Shown one piece after another: positions 1 through 8,000 of a stretch of 13,688 bases of DNA (the first letter of the stretch is position 1; each line of letters opens with the position of its first letter). The notes beneath the pieces were generated by a model. It saw only the letters and a list, made by a program, of their open reading frames with translations, made no database searches and was not told the origin of the DNA. The translations under genes and the position numbers were made by a program. The stretch is from CAYVVD01 sp964454975. GTDB lineage: Bacteria > Bacteroidota > Ignavibacteria > Kapaibacteriales > UBA2268. The DNA lies in contig CAYVVD010000039.1 in NCBI GenBank assembly GCA_964454975.1, forward strand, positions 1 through 13,688, given 5' to 3'.

Positions 1-95
1 GATAATTCTACATTATCATAATCTCTAAAGCTGCTTTGAATTCTCTGATGAAGTGTTTCTAATTGCAACCTATCCACTTCTGAAAAAACAGCCAC
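1..95 (-). CDS. 5' end of an unrecognised gene, cut by the window edge
   Basis: Reading leftward from a GTG at 95-93, an open frame runs to the window edge and gives about 31 residues, beginning V-A-V-F-S-E-V-D-R-L-Q-L-E-T-L-H. There is no signal peptide or membrane segment, so a cytoplasmic, mostly helical start is likely. The GTG is only two codons past the TAG stop (104-102) of the gene upstream and lies in the same frame, so the two are tightly coupled. I see no clear Shine-Dalgarno sequence. The alternative is that the TAG interrupts one longer gene. Too little is visible to assign a family. Low confidence in the exact start, moderate confidence that the frame is coding. Confidence 0.4.
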   Translation of the reverse strand, partial: MAVFSEVDRLQLETLHQRIQSSFRDYDNVEL

Positions 96-101
96 TTCTA
101 T

Positions 102-785
102 CTATTTTAGATTATTTGAATCGAATAATATACCTCCTTGTTTTCTGTAGCTTAAGAAAAAACTAAAGTTGTCTAAATGATTTTTTTTGTTATTTATTAA
201 AGTATTTTTAATTTCCGATACAGCTTGTTTCATCTCTAAATTCACAAATGAGTCCCTTTTAATTTCTAAGTGGCTCGATTTTTTATTTGAATCTTCATTA
301 ACAATGTTAATGAAATAGTTGCTACTACCCTTTATAACAATCTCATTAATTGACTTTCTTTTATCCCCTTTGTTAAATGTGAAGAAATCCACACTCTTCA
401 TGCTTCCTAAAAACATGTCTACTTTTTTCAGAATATTATCTTTACTTCTTTTGTTCGTAAATAATGTTTCAACCCAATTACCATCTGTAGTATCTATAAA
501 CCTGATTTCCATTGACAAATCTAAATCCATTCTCTCTAATTTTAATATTGGGAACAATATCCATGTTCCATCATTTACTTTTTTTTCTATAATCAACTCT
601 TTGTATAAGTCTTTAACAAAATTCGGTAGTGTATCACCTACATCACCATCTAATCTATCATAGAACAACAAATAAACATTATATTCCCTTTCTTCATTAA
701 TTACTTCACTTCTTTCAACACAATTAGTAAATGTAACTAATAAAAAAGCTAATATCGATAATTTGATTATTCGATAACATCCCAT
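102..785 (-). CDS. Putative exported lipoprotein of unknown function (227 aa)
   Basis: I do not recognise this protein. It begins with a basic stretch and a hydrophobic segment (residues 8-19), followed by Thr-Asn-Cys with Cys at position 22. This looks like a lipoprotein signal, but Phe/Thr/Asn before the Cys is a poor lipobox, so a simple signal anchor is possible. The mature part is hydrophilic, Lys/Asn/Asp-rich, with alternating strand-like and helix-like stretches (for example the strand-like VYLLFY near residues 37-42). That is compatible with a mixed alpha/beta domain, but no family motif is visible. It starts 13 bases after the stop of the membrane-protein gene upstream and is followed at once by the partial GTG gene, so the three probably form one operon. 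The coding is visibly AT-rich compared with pccB. Confidence 0.6.
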   Translation of the reverse strand: MGCYRIIKLSILAFLLVTFTNCVERSEVINEEREYNVYLLFYDRLDGDVGDTLPNFVKDLYKELIIEKKVNDGTWILFPILKLERMDLDLSMEIRFIDTTDGNWVETLFTNKRSKDNILKKVDMFLGSMKSVDFFTFNKGDKRKSINEIVIKGSSNYFINIVNEDSNKKSSHLEIKRDSFVNLEMKQAVSEIKNTLINNKKNHLDNFSFFLSYRKQGGILFDSNNLK

Positions 786-798
786 TTAAACACCAATA

Positions 799-1797
799 TT
801 AGTTCTCATCAAAACCACCAAGACTAAGTTGTAATTGGAGCCCTCTGCTTGCCAAAAGGAACTGTTTCTTCTTTCTACCTTTTTGTCCTTCAATCATTCT
901 AAATAAATGGTCATCAAGAAAAACTCCACTAATTTTTAAATTGTATGCATATAAATTACCAAGCTTATTAAAAGCTTTACTTATTGCTTGTTTTTCCTCA
1001 TTATCGTTTGGTGAGATACCTTCCGATTGACTTTTTAATTTAACTGTATTTTCATCGATTATTTTTTCGACTTCTTCTTTGATTAGATTGTGACCATTAA
1101 CTTTAATTTCTTCTAATGGCTCATCTGTAAGCATAATTGATTGAATAGACTGGCGATTTTCCAACTCTTCACCACTAGGTTCGGTAATATAAGTACCTTT
1201 TGAAAATTTGTTTACTTCTATTTGCAAAAATAGAGAGAAAAAAATGTAAGATAGAAAGTACCCTGTAGAAATAATGTGAAGAAGCGCCACAATTGCATAT
1301 GATAATATTATAGCCAACACAATCCCATCAAACACACCGCCGTGTAAAGTATAAAATCCGATGATTTTAATAATCGCAATTGATATTATAATTAAAGCAC
1401 TAATAATCTGAAAAAATACTCTAATCCTAATTGAATTATTAAATTTTATGAATCTTGGTGTATTGTAATTTTCAAATCGGAGTTTATTCTGAAATAAATA
1501 GATTTTTTTTCTTGGTAAGTGCAGTAAGATTGCAAAAAGGAAATCTGCAATAAAAAAACCAATTAAATATTCGAAAGAAACACCTACAGCATTCAAATTG
1601 ATTAGACCATAAATTTCTAATCCCAAAATGACTACAAAACAAAATACATCAAATACCGGTAATCTTGTTGAGAACAAACCAGGTATGGTAAACCCCCCAT
1701 AATTTCGAGACGTTTTTCTGGTAAAAAGCCAATTTGATAAGAGAGTAGTAGACAACCGAATTCCTTCTGGGAGCTCATTATGGGCTAAATACAACAT
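799..1797 (-). CDS. Multi-pass membrane protein of unknown function (332 aa)
   Basis: Unrecognised membrane protein. I chose the ATG at 1797-1795 over a TTG six codons upstream, because the ATG is preceded by AGGT at a normal spacing. Hydrophobic segments lie at about residues 48-68, 74-94, 127-150, 157-178 and 180-193. Between the second and third is a basic loop (PRKK, 95-98). After the last helix comes a soluble tail of about 140 residues, rich in Glu, Lys and Asn, with a basic patch (GRKKK, 307-311) and a Leu-rich end. The N-terminal 47 residues are not a signal peptide. It is the first gene of a three-gene AT-rich set with the lipoprotein and the truncated gene. The set could be an accessory or defence-type cassette, but no catalytic motif supports any particular role. 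Confidence 0.65.
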   Translation of the reverse strand: MLYLAHNELPEGIRLSTTLLSNWLFTRKTSRNYGGFTIPGLFSTRLPVFDVFCFVVILGLEIYGLINLNAVGVSFEYLIGFFIADFLFAILLHLPRKKIYLFQNKLRFENYNTPRFIKFNNSIRIRVFFQIISALIIISIAIIKIIGFYTLHGGVFDGIVLAIILSYAIVALLHIISTGYFLSYIFFSLFLQIEVNKFSKGTYITEPSGEELENRQSIQSIMLTDEPLEEIKVNGHNLIKEEVEKIIDENTVKLKSQSEGISPNDNEEKQAISKAFNKLGNLYAYNLKISGVFLDDHLFRMIEGQKGRKKKQFLLASRGLQLQLSLGGFDEN

Positions 1798-1817
1798 AAC
1801 TTTACCTGTTTGCAAGT

Positions 1818-1841
1818 AGTTAACAATTCAAAGTTAACAAT
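1818..1841. repeat. Two 10-base direct repeats, each containing GTTAAC
   Basis: AGTTAACAAT occurs at 1818-1827 and again at 1832-1841, a period of 14 bases. Each copy contains the palindrome GTTAAC, so the pair also reads as an inverted arrangement. It lies in the short gap between pccB and the start of the membrane-protein gene, just upstream of that gene's start in transcription direction. It could be an operator or simply AT-rich sequence; the related nonamer TTAACAATT recurs at 3491-3499. Confidence 0.3.
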
Positions 1842-1869
1842 AAAATCGAGGAATTTATACTTTTTTCCC

Positions 1870-3432
1870 CTACAGCGGAATATTTCCGTGCTTCTTTGGT
1901 GGGTTTTTGTCCACCTTATTTTCGAGCAGGCTGAATGCGTTTATAAGCATTGGTCTGGTGTAGCGCGGTTCAATCACATCGTCAATGTAGCCGTATGAGG
2001 CGGCGATGTAGGGATTTGCAAAGCGCTTATTGTATTCGTCGGTCAGCTCTTTCTCACGTGCTGCAGGATCCTCTGCATTCTCAATTTCCTTGCGGAATAT
2101 TATTTCTACCGCTCCCTTTGCGCCCATTACAGCGAGTTCGGCTGTAGGCCAAGCATAGTTCAGGTCGCCGCGTATATGCTTGCTGTTCATCACATCGTAG
2201 GCTCCGCCGTAAGCTTTGCGTGTAATCACTGTCACTTTCGGCACAGTTGCTTCGCAGTATGCATAGAGCAGCTTAGCACCGTTGGTTATAATACCGTTCC
2301 ACTCCTGGTTAGCACCCGGCAGGAAGCCCGGAACATCCTCAAAAGTAAGCAACGGAATATTGAAGGAATCGCAAAAGCGGATGAAACGCGCCCCTTTCTT
2401 GGAAGAGTCGATATCCAGCACTCCTGCAAGCACTGCGGGCTGATTGGCTATTACGCCTATAGAACGCCCGCCAAGATGTATAAAGCCAACCACTATATTC
2501 ATTGCATAGTCTTTGTGCACTTCGAGGAATTCTCCATGGTCCGCCACTTTTGTTATTACATCACGGATATCGTAGGGCTGGTTTGGGTTTGCCGGCACGA
2601 TAAAATTAAGCTCTTCCTCAGTCCTGTCGTGCGGATCCTCATTGGGGATAAACGGCGGTTCTTCTGCATTGTTTTGCGGGATGTATGTCATAAGCTTTTT
2701 GACAAGTTCCATTGCATCGAGGTCGTTTTCGGCAGTAAAGTGCGCCACGCCGCTCTTTGAGGCATGTACTTCTGCGCCGCCGAGTTCCTCGGAGGTAAGC
2801 TCTTCGTGTGTCACTGTCTTTACAACCTTCGGTCCTGTAACGAACATATAGGAAGTCTTTTTAACCATAATGATAAAATCAGTTATTGCAGGCGAATAAA
2901 CAGCACCGCCGGCGCAGGGGCCCATGATAACGGAAATCTGAGGCACAACACCCGAAGACAAGGTATTGCGGAGGAAAATGTCTGCATAAGCACCGAGAGA
3001 GATAACGCCCTCCTGCACTCGCGCCCCACCGGAGTCATTCAGACCAATAACAGGCATTCCGTTCTTTAAGGCCATATCCATAATCTTGCATATTTTCCTG
3101 CCGTGCTCGGCAGCAAGGCTGCCGCCCATCACCGTAAAGTCCTGTGAGAAAACAAAAGCCTTTTTGCCAAAAATCTCGCCGTAGCCTGTAACTACACCAT
3201 CGCTGAAGGGACGGTTTTTATCCAGGCCAAACTGGTCGGAGTGGTGGTGAGCTAGCATATCTAACTCATTAAAAGTTCCCTTGTCCAGCAGCAGATCAAG
3301 CCTCTCGCGGGCTGTCAGCTTGCCTTTCTTATGTTGGGATTCAATGCGCGCCTCGCCTCCGCCTTTAAGCGCTTCGCGCTTCAATTCGTACATTTTCTCT
3401 ATTTTGTCTTTAATGGTCTGGTTGTTTTCCAT
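1870..3432 (-). CDS. pccB: Acyl-CoA carboxylase carboxyltransferase (beta) subunit, propionyl-CoA carboxylase type
   Basis: This is the carboxyltransferase that moves a carboxyl group from biotin to an acyl-CoA (propionyl-CoA to methylmalonyl-CoA in PCC). The start is the ATG at 3432-3430 (MENNQTIKDK), giving 520 residues, the usual family length; an in-frame upstream extension of 75 codons is spacer sequence. Crotonase-type motifs are clear: LTARERLDLLLD (39-50), SGGARVQEG (134-142), MGPCAGGAVYSPA (170-182), FEDVPGF (364-370), KAYGGAYDVM (406-415). Asp413 appears to align with the Asp that favours propionyl-CoA over acetyl-CoA in Streptomyces PccB. Methylmalonyl-CoA decarboxylase alpha subunits (MmdA) share this fold, so that activity is possible. 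The biotin carboxylase and carrier subunits are not in the window. There is no clear Shine-Dalgarno sequence. GC content is much higher than in the gene to its left. Confidence 0.93.
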   Translation of the reverse strand: MENNQTIKDKIEKMYELKREALKGGGEARIESQHKKGKLTARERLDLLLDKGTFNELDMLAHHHSDQFGLDKNRPFSDGVVTGYGEIFGKKAFVFSQDFTVMGGSLAAEHGRKICKIMDMALKNGMPVIGLNDSGGARVQEGVISLGAYADIFLRNTLSSGVVPQISVIMGPCAGGAVYSPAITDFIIMVKKTSYMFVTGPKVVKTVTHEELTSEELGGAEVHASKSGVAHFTAENDLDAMELVKKLMTYIPQNNAEEPPFIPNEDPHDRTEEELNFIVPANPNQPYDIRDVITKVADHGEFLEVHKDYAMNIVVGFIHLGGRSIGVIANQPAVLAGVLDIDSSKKGARFIRFCDSFNIPLLTFEDVPGFLPGANQEWNGIITNGAKLLYAYCEATVPKVTVITRKAYGGAYDVMNSKHIRGDLNYAWPTAELAVMGAKGAVEIIFRKEIENAEDPAAREKELTDEYNKRFANPYIAASYGYIDDVIEPRYTRPMLINAFSLLENKVDKNPPKKHGNIPL

Positions 3433-3875
3433 GTATTTCAAATCAGTATTATTTAAAAAAGCAGCAGCTAATTTAATTAATAATTGAGAATTAACAATTA
3501 AGAATACAGGGATTATGTGATAATGGGGGATTTTAAGAGATTTACAAATAGAATATCGTTTATAATACGGCCCCTTAGGAAGTAATGTATTGACCACATA
3601 AGCACAGAGAAGAATCAGAAAAAAACACTTTTGTTTTAAGAAATAATTAATCAACATCTCAAGAAAGAAAAGAAATACAAACCAAAGCTAAAATTGTATA
3701 GAAATAGGTCTGATGTTGACTTTTCAAAAGCTGATATAAGAGCTGTAACTTAAACGTACTTCAATAAACCAATAATCACAATAGATAACGAATTACAGAA
3801 TTGTGAACTCGTCCATATAATATGGTAGCTTTTAGCTTAAAAATCCGGTTAATAAGTTTTTGCCTTAATTAATTT
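3433..3875. other. 443-base stretch without a gene, between pccB and the copper receptor gene
   Basis: Both flanking genes are on the minus strand, so this holds the end of the receptor transcript and the pccB leader and promoter. An in-frame minus-strand extension from pccB reaches an ATG at 3657, but it is hydrophobic and Tyr/Ile/Leu-rich and does not belong to the carboxylase family. An AT-rich patch (about 3468-3502) contains TTAACAATT-type sequence. I found no convincing -35/-10 pair, no GC-rich terminator hairpin and no conserved small gene. Confidence 0.5.
3813..3825. repeat. Short perfect inverted repeat CCATAT-A-ATATGG
   Basis: Two 6-base arms with a one-base centre lie downstream of the copper-receptor stop codon and about 380 bases upstream of pccB. 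The loop is too small for a normal RNA hairpin, so if functional it would more likely be a protein-binding site on DNA. It could also be chance in AT-rich sequence. Confidence 0.25.
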
Positions 3876-5735
3876 TTAATCGTAAACCCTGAAATATTCT
3901 ATGTTAAGTCTGATTGAGGTTCCGGGGTCAAACACTGTCATTCCATTTGAAAATGGATTGCGCAAGTATGACAAGTGCCTTGTGAATTGCTCATTTGTTA
4001 TGTTGTCAGCGACAAGCCCAAACCTGAAATCACCGGATTTATAACTGAATCCCAGGTCAAGTTTATTCCAAGCCGGCGTGCTAAACTCGTTGATTGAATT
4101 ATCCACTCTTGTCTGGGCATCATTGTAAGTATGCCTGAGGAAAGTTTGGATGCCGGCTATTTCAGGCGCCTTAATAGTAGTGCTTACCTGGAGGGGCATT
4201 ATTTCAGGCATTGGATTATCATCCGTAAGATTTTCTCCCAATGTATAGGATACGCCAAAATCTAAATATTCGGTTGATGCGAAAAGGTTAGCCCCTGTGA
4301 AAGCAGCATTTATATTCTTAAAGGTGGTAAATTTAGTCGTTTCATTGGAGATCATGCTAAGATTCGCATAATTTGAAATATGCATCGCGAACAATTCGAA
4401 TCGGAGAAAATCAAAACGAATATCTGCCCTAAGCGCAGCTTTAATTGGCTGCTCAAGTCCGGGATTGCCATACCAGCCGGGATTGCCCATCGGACGTCGG
4501 AGAGCTATAAAAAGCAGTTCCGGTTCCACCTGTTCGGCTGCGCTTTCCAACAACAGGCCAAAATCTAAATTTTTTCCAAGTTCTGTTGTATAACCTGCAC
4601 CCAAGCTTATAACAGGGAACACCCTGTAATCAGCGGCATCGCTTGAAACCATTTTGTAATTGTCTTTGTTGAATTCTCCGGCCGTTGTATAAGCCAAACC
4701 TGCTTTCCCTTTTAGTACAAATCCATCAGCAATATTAATGGAATGGCTTGCTAACGCAGTAACTGAACTGACATCGGGAATCATATCATTATCAATTCTC
4801 ATCATGTTGCCATTCATCATCATATTCATAAAGTTATCAGCATTCCAATTCCTGAAATATATTTCGTAGAATCCACCTGTCAGTCCGATGGTCAGGCTTT
4901 TTGCATCAGTTTCCATTTCCATCGTTGATTTGCGAAGGCCATTGTTCATTATATGACCCGAATAGTTCAAGTAGAGCTTGTTATCCAGGTATTTAATGTA
5001 TGCGCTGTAGTAAATGTTATCCCTTTCGTCCATCGTCAGGTATGGGAAGGGTACGTCTCTGGTAAAGCTAAATCCTGTACGGTATTCCCATTCGCCGGTG
5101 CTTCCGGTGAAGGCTGCTTCAGCAAAAGAGTAATTGTAATTATCCTTATAATTATACAGGTCAGTAAAGCTTTTACCTTTGGCATCATCAAATGGCCTTC
5201 CAGTGCTATAACGACCTGTGAATCTGTTTTTACGGTAATCTATAGAAAATGCTGCATCGCCCGCCCGTTCTGAAAGTGCAGAACCTATGATTGCGGTTCT
5301 GATAATAAGAGGTTCCTGTAATTCATCCCTTTGGAATTCTAGCGACCCACCGATTCCGGAACTAATATCGTCCGAAGATTTGACCAGTGATACCCTGTTG
5401 ACCTCAAGAGGGTTAACACGGGTAACAGGTGAATCCATCCTGTTCGGGCAGGCACTGTGACACCGTTCACCGTCAATAACAACAGCAATATCGCTTTTTT
5501 TTAATCCATCAGCATATACATCCTGGGCTATAAACGGACCTTTCCGAATAAGGCCAAAGCCATACTTAGACAAGGAATTAGTAAAATTTCCTCTCTCAGG
5601 AGAAATTTCCTCTTTTCCCCAGGTATAGTAGGAAATGACATTAACAGGGTTTGACAGGTAATTTTTTAAAGAATCATTCACATTTTCAGCTACAAGAACA
5701 AGCGGAAGCAACATAATCAGAATTATTAATCTCAT
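3876..5735 (-). CDS. TonB-dependent outer-membrane receptor, probable copper importer (OprC/NosA-like)
   Basis: The start is the ATG at 5735-5733, preceded by AAAGGGAA at good spacing; an upstream in-frame ATG at 5798 would add 21 residues ahead of the signal peptide. The 619-residue product has a signal peptide (residues 1-16, ending LVA), a plug domain (VVIDGERCH...NPLEVNRVSLVKSS, about 85-121) and a long barrel of alternating aromatic strands. Copper-site features match those described for Pseudomonas OprC: CPNRM (Cys96-x3-Met100) in the plug and HIM (His261-x-Met263) in the barrel. A Met-rich segment at 303-318 carries seven Met. OprC and NosA bring copper across the outer membrane. The protein is shorter than OprC (about 720 residues) and has no N-terminal carboxypeptidase-like domain of the SusC type. 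It is transcribed away from paaA, so its transcript is separate. A siderophore or vitamin receptor is the alternative, but the metal-site match argues against it. Confidence 0.88.
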   Translation of the reverse strand: MRLIILIMLLPLVLVAENVNDSLKNYLSNPVNVISYYTWGKEEISPERGNFTNSLSKYGFGLIRKGPFIAQDVYADGLKKSDIAVVIDGERCHSACPNRMDSPVTRVNPLEVNRVSLVKSSDDISSGIGGSLEFQRDELQEPLIIRTAIIGSALSERAGDAAFSIDYRKNRFTGRYSTGRPFDDAKGKSFTDLYNYKDNYNYSFAEAAFTGSTGEWEYRTGFSFTRDVPFPYLTMDERDNIYYSAYIKYLDNKLYLNYSGHIMNNGLRKSTMEMETDAKSLTIGLTGGFYEIYFRNWNADNFMNMMMNGNMMRIDNDMIPDVSSVTALASHSINIADGFVLKGKAGLAYTTAGEFNKDNYKMVSSDAADYRVFPVISLGAGYTTELGKNLDFGLLLESAAEQVEPELLFIALRRPMGNPGWYGNPGLEQPIKAALRADIRFDFLRFELFAMHISNYANLSMISNETTKFTTFKNINAAFTGANLFASTEYLDFGVSYTLGENLTDDNPMPEIMPLQVSTTIKAPEIAGIQTFLRHTYNDAQTRVDNSINEFSTPAWNKLDLGFSYKSGDFRFGLVADNITNEQFTRHLSYLRNPFSNGMTVFDPGTSIRLNIEYFRVYD

Positions 5736-5805
5736 TTTATTCCCTTTTCTATCATTTATAATTAACTCGAATTTAACCAACGAAATTATAAAAAACAAGC
5801 TAATC

Positions 5806-5819
5806 AGATTATTTAATCT
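5806..5819. promoter_or_regulatory. Inverted repeat AGATTA-TT-TAATCT in the divergent receptor/paaA gap
   Basis: The 234-base gap between the copper-receptor start (5735) and paaA (5970) must hold both promoters. A perfect 6-base inverted repeat with a 2-base centre lies here, about 75 bases upstream of the receptor start, with loosely mirrored CTAA/TTAG just outside. On the minus strand a TATAAT lies between it and the receptor gene (about 5785-5790), but the expected -35 position is poor. This is a candidate operator; there is no direct evidence of which gene it would control. Confidence 0.3.
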
Positions 5820-5969
5820 TCTTTAGTTCTTAGGATTGCCTTTATAATTGCAAATTTAATAATTTTGATTAATTAATTTATATTGCATTAATTGATAATT
5901 AATTCTAAAAGCACTAATTCGATTACAATAACGTAACTTTTCAGTGATTCCTACATACAAGGGATAAAA

Positions 5970-6905
5970 ATGGAAGAAACAAAAAAACTCGAAGAATTTC
6001 AGATAAAAATAGACCGCGGTGAAAAAATAGAACCTAATGACTGGATGCCGGAAGATTACCGTAAGTCTGTATTAAGAATGATGTCGCAACATGCTCATTC
6101 AGAAATCATCGGTATGCTGCCGGAGGGGAACTGGCTTACCCGTGCACCCAGCCTTCGTCGGAAGATGATTCTCCTCGCTAAAATTCAGGACGAGGCAGGC
6201 CATGGCCTTTATCTATACAGTGGCGCTGAAACTCTCGGCACAGACCGTGAAACAATGATTGACCTTCTTCTGAAAGGTGTGGCTAAGTATTCAAGTATTT
6301 TCAATTATCCTACACTTACCTGGGCTGATATTGGCGCTATCGGCTGGCTTGTAGATGGCGCAGCGATGGTTAACCAGGTAAGCCTTATGGGTACATCATA
6401 CGGGCCATACTCAAGAGCGATGTTCAGGATATGCAAGGAAGAGGCTTTTCATAACAGGCAGGGATACGAACTTATCGCTCAACTCTGCATCGGCACACCT
6501 GAGCAGAAGCAGATGGCACAGGACTCTCTCGACCGCTGGTGGTGGCCTGCGCTTATGATGTTCGGGCCAGAGGGCAAAGCATCTACTCACAGTCAGCAAT
6601 CACTTAAGTGGAAAATCAAAGTTGAAGATAATGAAAAACTGAGGCAGAAGTTCATTAATATGACTGTACCACAGGCAGAGGCTCGTGGATTAAAAATTCC
6701 CGACCCGGAATTAAAATTGAACCCCGATACAAAAAATTATGACTACGGCGAGATTAACTGGGAAGAATTTTTCAATGTAATCCAGGGCAACGGCCCGATG
6801 AATAAAGTGCGTATGAGAGAACGCCGAAAAGCCGAAAGAGATGGCCTTTGGGTTCGCAAAGCTGCAGAGGCATACACAAGGAAACATGCCGAAGTAGCAG
6901 CTTAA
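5970..6905 (+). CDS. paaA: 1,2-phenylacetyl-CoA epoxidase, catalytic subunit PaaA
   Basis: PaaA is the diiron oxygenase subunit that, with PaaC, PaaB and a reductase, converts phenylacetyl-CoA plus O2 to the 1,2-epoxide, the step that breaks aromaticity in aerobic phenylacetate degradation. The 311 residues match the family length. Ferritin-like diiron ligands are visible: Glu45 (HSEIIG), Glu75 and His78 (QDEAGHG), Asp129 (LVDGAAM), Glu158 and His161 (KEEAFHNRQGYE). The characteristic DRWWWPALMMFGP stretch is at about 188-200. The ATG at 5970 follows AAGGGATAAAA, a good ribosome-binding site. It is the first gene of paaABCD and is cytoplasmic. The C-terminal VRMRERRKAERDGLW is also typical of PaaA. 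Function is secure from family membership; the substrate is assumed from the operon. Confidence 0.96.
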   Translation: MEETKKLEEFQIKIDRGEKIEPNDWMPEDYRKSVLRMMSQHAHSEIIGMLPEGNWLTRAPSLRRKMILLAKIQDEAGHGLYLYSGAETLGTDRETMIDLLLKGVAKYSSIFNYPTLTWADIGAIGWLVDGAAMVNQVSLMGTSYGPYSRAMFRICKEEAFHNRQGYELIAQLCIGTPEQKQMAQDSLDRWWWPALMMFGPEGKASTHSQQSLKWKIKVEDNEKLRQKFINMTVPQAEARGLKIPDPELKLNPDTKNYDYGEINWEEFFNVIQGNGPMNKVRMRERRKAERDGLWVRKAAEAYTRKHAEVAA

Positions 6906-6942
6906 ATTAGAATAGTTTTCATTTATCATATATAGAAATAAA

Positions 6943-7242
6943 ATGGCTCAAAAAGATACTCAATGGATGGTTTGGGAGGTGTTTGTTCAGGCAAAACCCG
7001 GCCAACCCCATACACACGTTGGCAACGTTCATGCCTCAGATAAAGAACTTGCTGTCCAAAACGCCCGCGACCTCTACACAAGAAGAGGTGAAGCTTACGG
7101 GATATGGGTTGTGCCTGCAGTGCACATAACTTCTACGCAAACGGACGAAAACGGAATGTTCTTCGACCCTGCAAACGATAAAGTTTACCGCCACCCGCAG
7201 TTTTACAAAATTCCAAAGGGGGCAAATTTAGATGTTGAGTAA
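6943..7242 (+). CDS. paaB: 1,2-phenylacetyl-CoA epoxidase, subunit PaaB
   Basis: This is the small non-catalytic subunit of the epoxidase, proposed in the family to join or organise PaaAC units. The 99 residues are the usual length. Recognisable stretches are WMVWEVFVQAKPGQPHTHVG (8-27), HASDKELAVQNARDLYTRRG (30-49) and IWVVP (54-58). It starts 37 bases after paaA; the site upstream is AT-rich with only a weak ribosome-binding sequence (AGAAATAAA). Its last 11 bases overlap the start of paaC, which indicates translational coupling. The His/Pro-rich HPQF ending is also seen in this family. There is no signal peptide or metal motif. Confidence 0.94.
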   Translation: MAQKDTQWMVWEVFVQAKPGQPHTHVGNVHASDKELAVQNARDLYTRRGEAYGIWVVPAVHITSTQTDENGMFFDPANDKVYRHPQFYKIPKGANLDVE

Positions 7243-7996
7243 AGAAGAAGCTCTCATTGATTACAGCCTGAGAATTGCAGATGACAGGCTGATACTGGGA
7301 CACAGGCTCTCAGAGTGGTGTGGTCATGCTCCTATCCTTGAAGAAGATATTGCGATTTCAAATATTGCGCTTGATCTTGTTGGCCAGGCAAGTAATGTTT
7401 ATAAATATACTGCTGAACTGGAAGGTAAAGGCAAGACTGAAGATGATTATGTCTTTTGGCGCAATGATTTACAGTTCAAGAATCTGATGCTTGTTGAGCA
7501 GCCAAATGGAGATTTTGCCCAAACTATAGCACGCAATTTTCTATTTGACTCATTTGCTTATCATTTCCTTACAGAACTTAAGAACAGCAAGAACGAACTA
7601 TTTGCCGGATTTGCAGAGAAATCTATTAAGGAGAACCGTTACCACCTGCGCCACACTTCTCAGTGGATGCTCCGCCTTGGTGACGGAACTGAAGAAAGCC
7701 ACGAACGCTTGGATAATGCTGTTGAGTTCCTTTGGATTTATACTGGCGACATGTTTACAATGAATGCGGCCGACGAAGTTCTTTTAAAGGAAGGGATTGC
7801 AGTTGACCTCGAAAAAATAAAACCGGAATGGCAGAAAATGGTTACCGCTATATTTGATAAAGCAACACTTGCAGCCCCTGATTTTGAATCTTTTACGCTA
7901 AAAGGCAGCCGCGATGGCAAGCATTCTGAATATCTCGGGCATTTATTAAGCGAAATGCAGATTTTACCCCGTTCTATGCCAGACGCCAAGTGGTGA
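7232..7996 (+). CDS. paaC: 1,2-phenylacetyl-CoA epoxidase, structural subunit PaaC
   Basis: PaaC is the ferritin-like partner of PaaA; it has the same fold but lacks the working diiron site, and supports the catalytic subunit. The 254 residues match the family. Typical stretches are LRIADDRLILGHRLSEWCGHAP (13-34), LEEDIAISNIALDLVGQA (36-53), the FARNFLFDSF-like TIARNFLFDSFAYHFL (98-113) and YHLRHTSQWMLRLGDGTEES (about 136-155). The ATG at 7232 is preceded by AAAGGGGGC nine bases upstream, a strong ribosome-binding site inside paaB, with an 11-base gene overlap. It is followed after four bases by paaD. All four paa genes must be on one transcript. Confidence 0.95.
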   Translation: MLSKEEALIDYSLRIADDRLILGHRLSEWCGHAPILEEDIAISNIALDLVGQASNVYKYTAELEGKGKTEDDYVFWRNDLQFKNLMLVEQPNGDFAQTIARNFLFDSFAYHFLTELKNSKNELFAGFAEKSIKENRYHLRHTSQWMLRLGDGTEESHERLDNAVEFLWIYTGDMFTMNAADEVLLKEGIAVDLEKIKPEWQKMVTAIFDKATLAAPDFESFTLKGSRDGKHSEYLGHLLSEMQILPRSMPDAKW

Positions 7997-8000
7997 TAAT

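Noticed and set aside
319..663. Plus-strand open frame of 114 codons
   Set aside because: It is antisense to the lipoprotein-like gene and rich in Ser/Leu, as expected for the reverse of Lys/Asn/Glu coding sequence.
2176..2760. Long plus-strand open frame of 194 codons
   Set aside because: It lies opposite pccB, whose motifs are complete, and its translation is Cys/His-rich without any family pattern; it is a shadow frame.
3433..3657. In-frame N-terminal extension of the carboxyltransferase to an ATG at 3657
   Set aside because: The extra 75 residues are hydrophobic and unlike the family; the ATG at 3432 gives the standard N-terminus and length.
3876..5735. SusC-type or siderophore TonB receptor
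   Set aside because: There is no carboxypeptidase-like N-terminal domain, the length is far below SusC, and the CxxxM, HxM and Met-rich features point to copper.
5736..5798. Upstream start for the TonB receptor at 5798
   Set aside because: It would put 21 residues ahead of a normal signal peptide, and the ATG at 5735 has a good ribosome-binding site.
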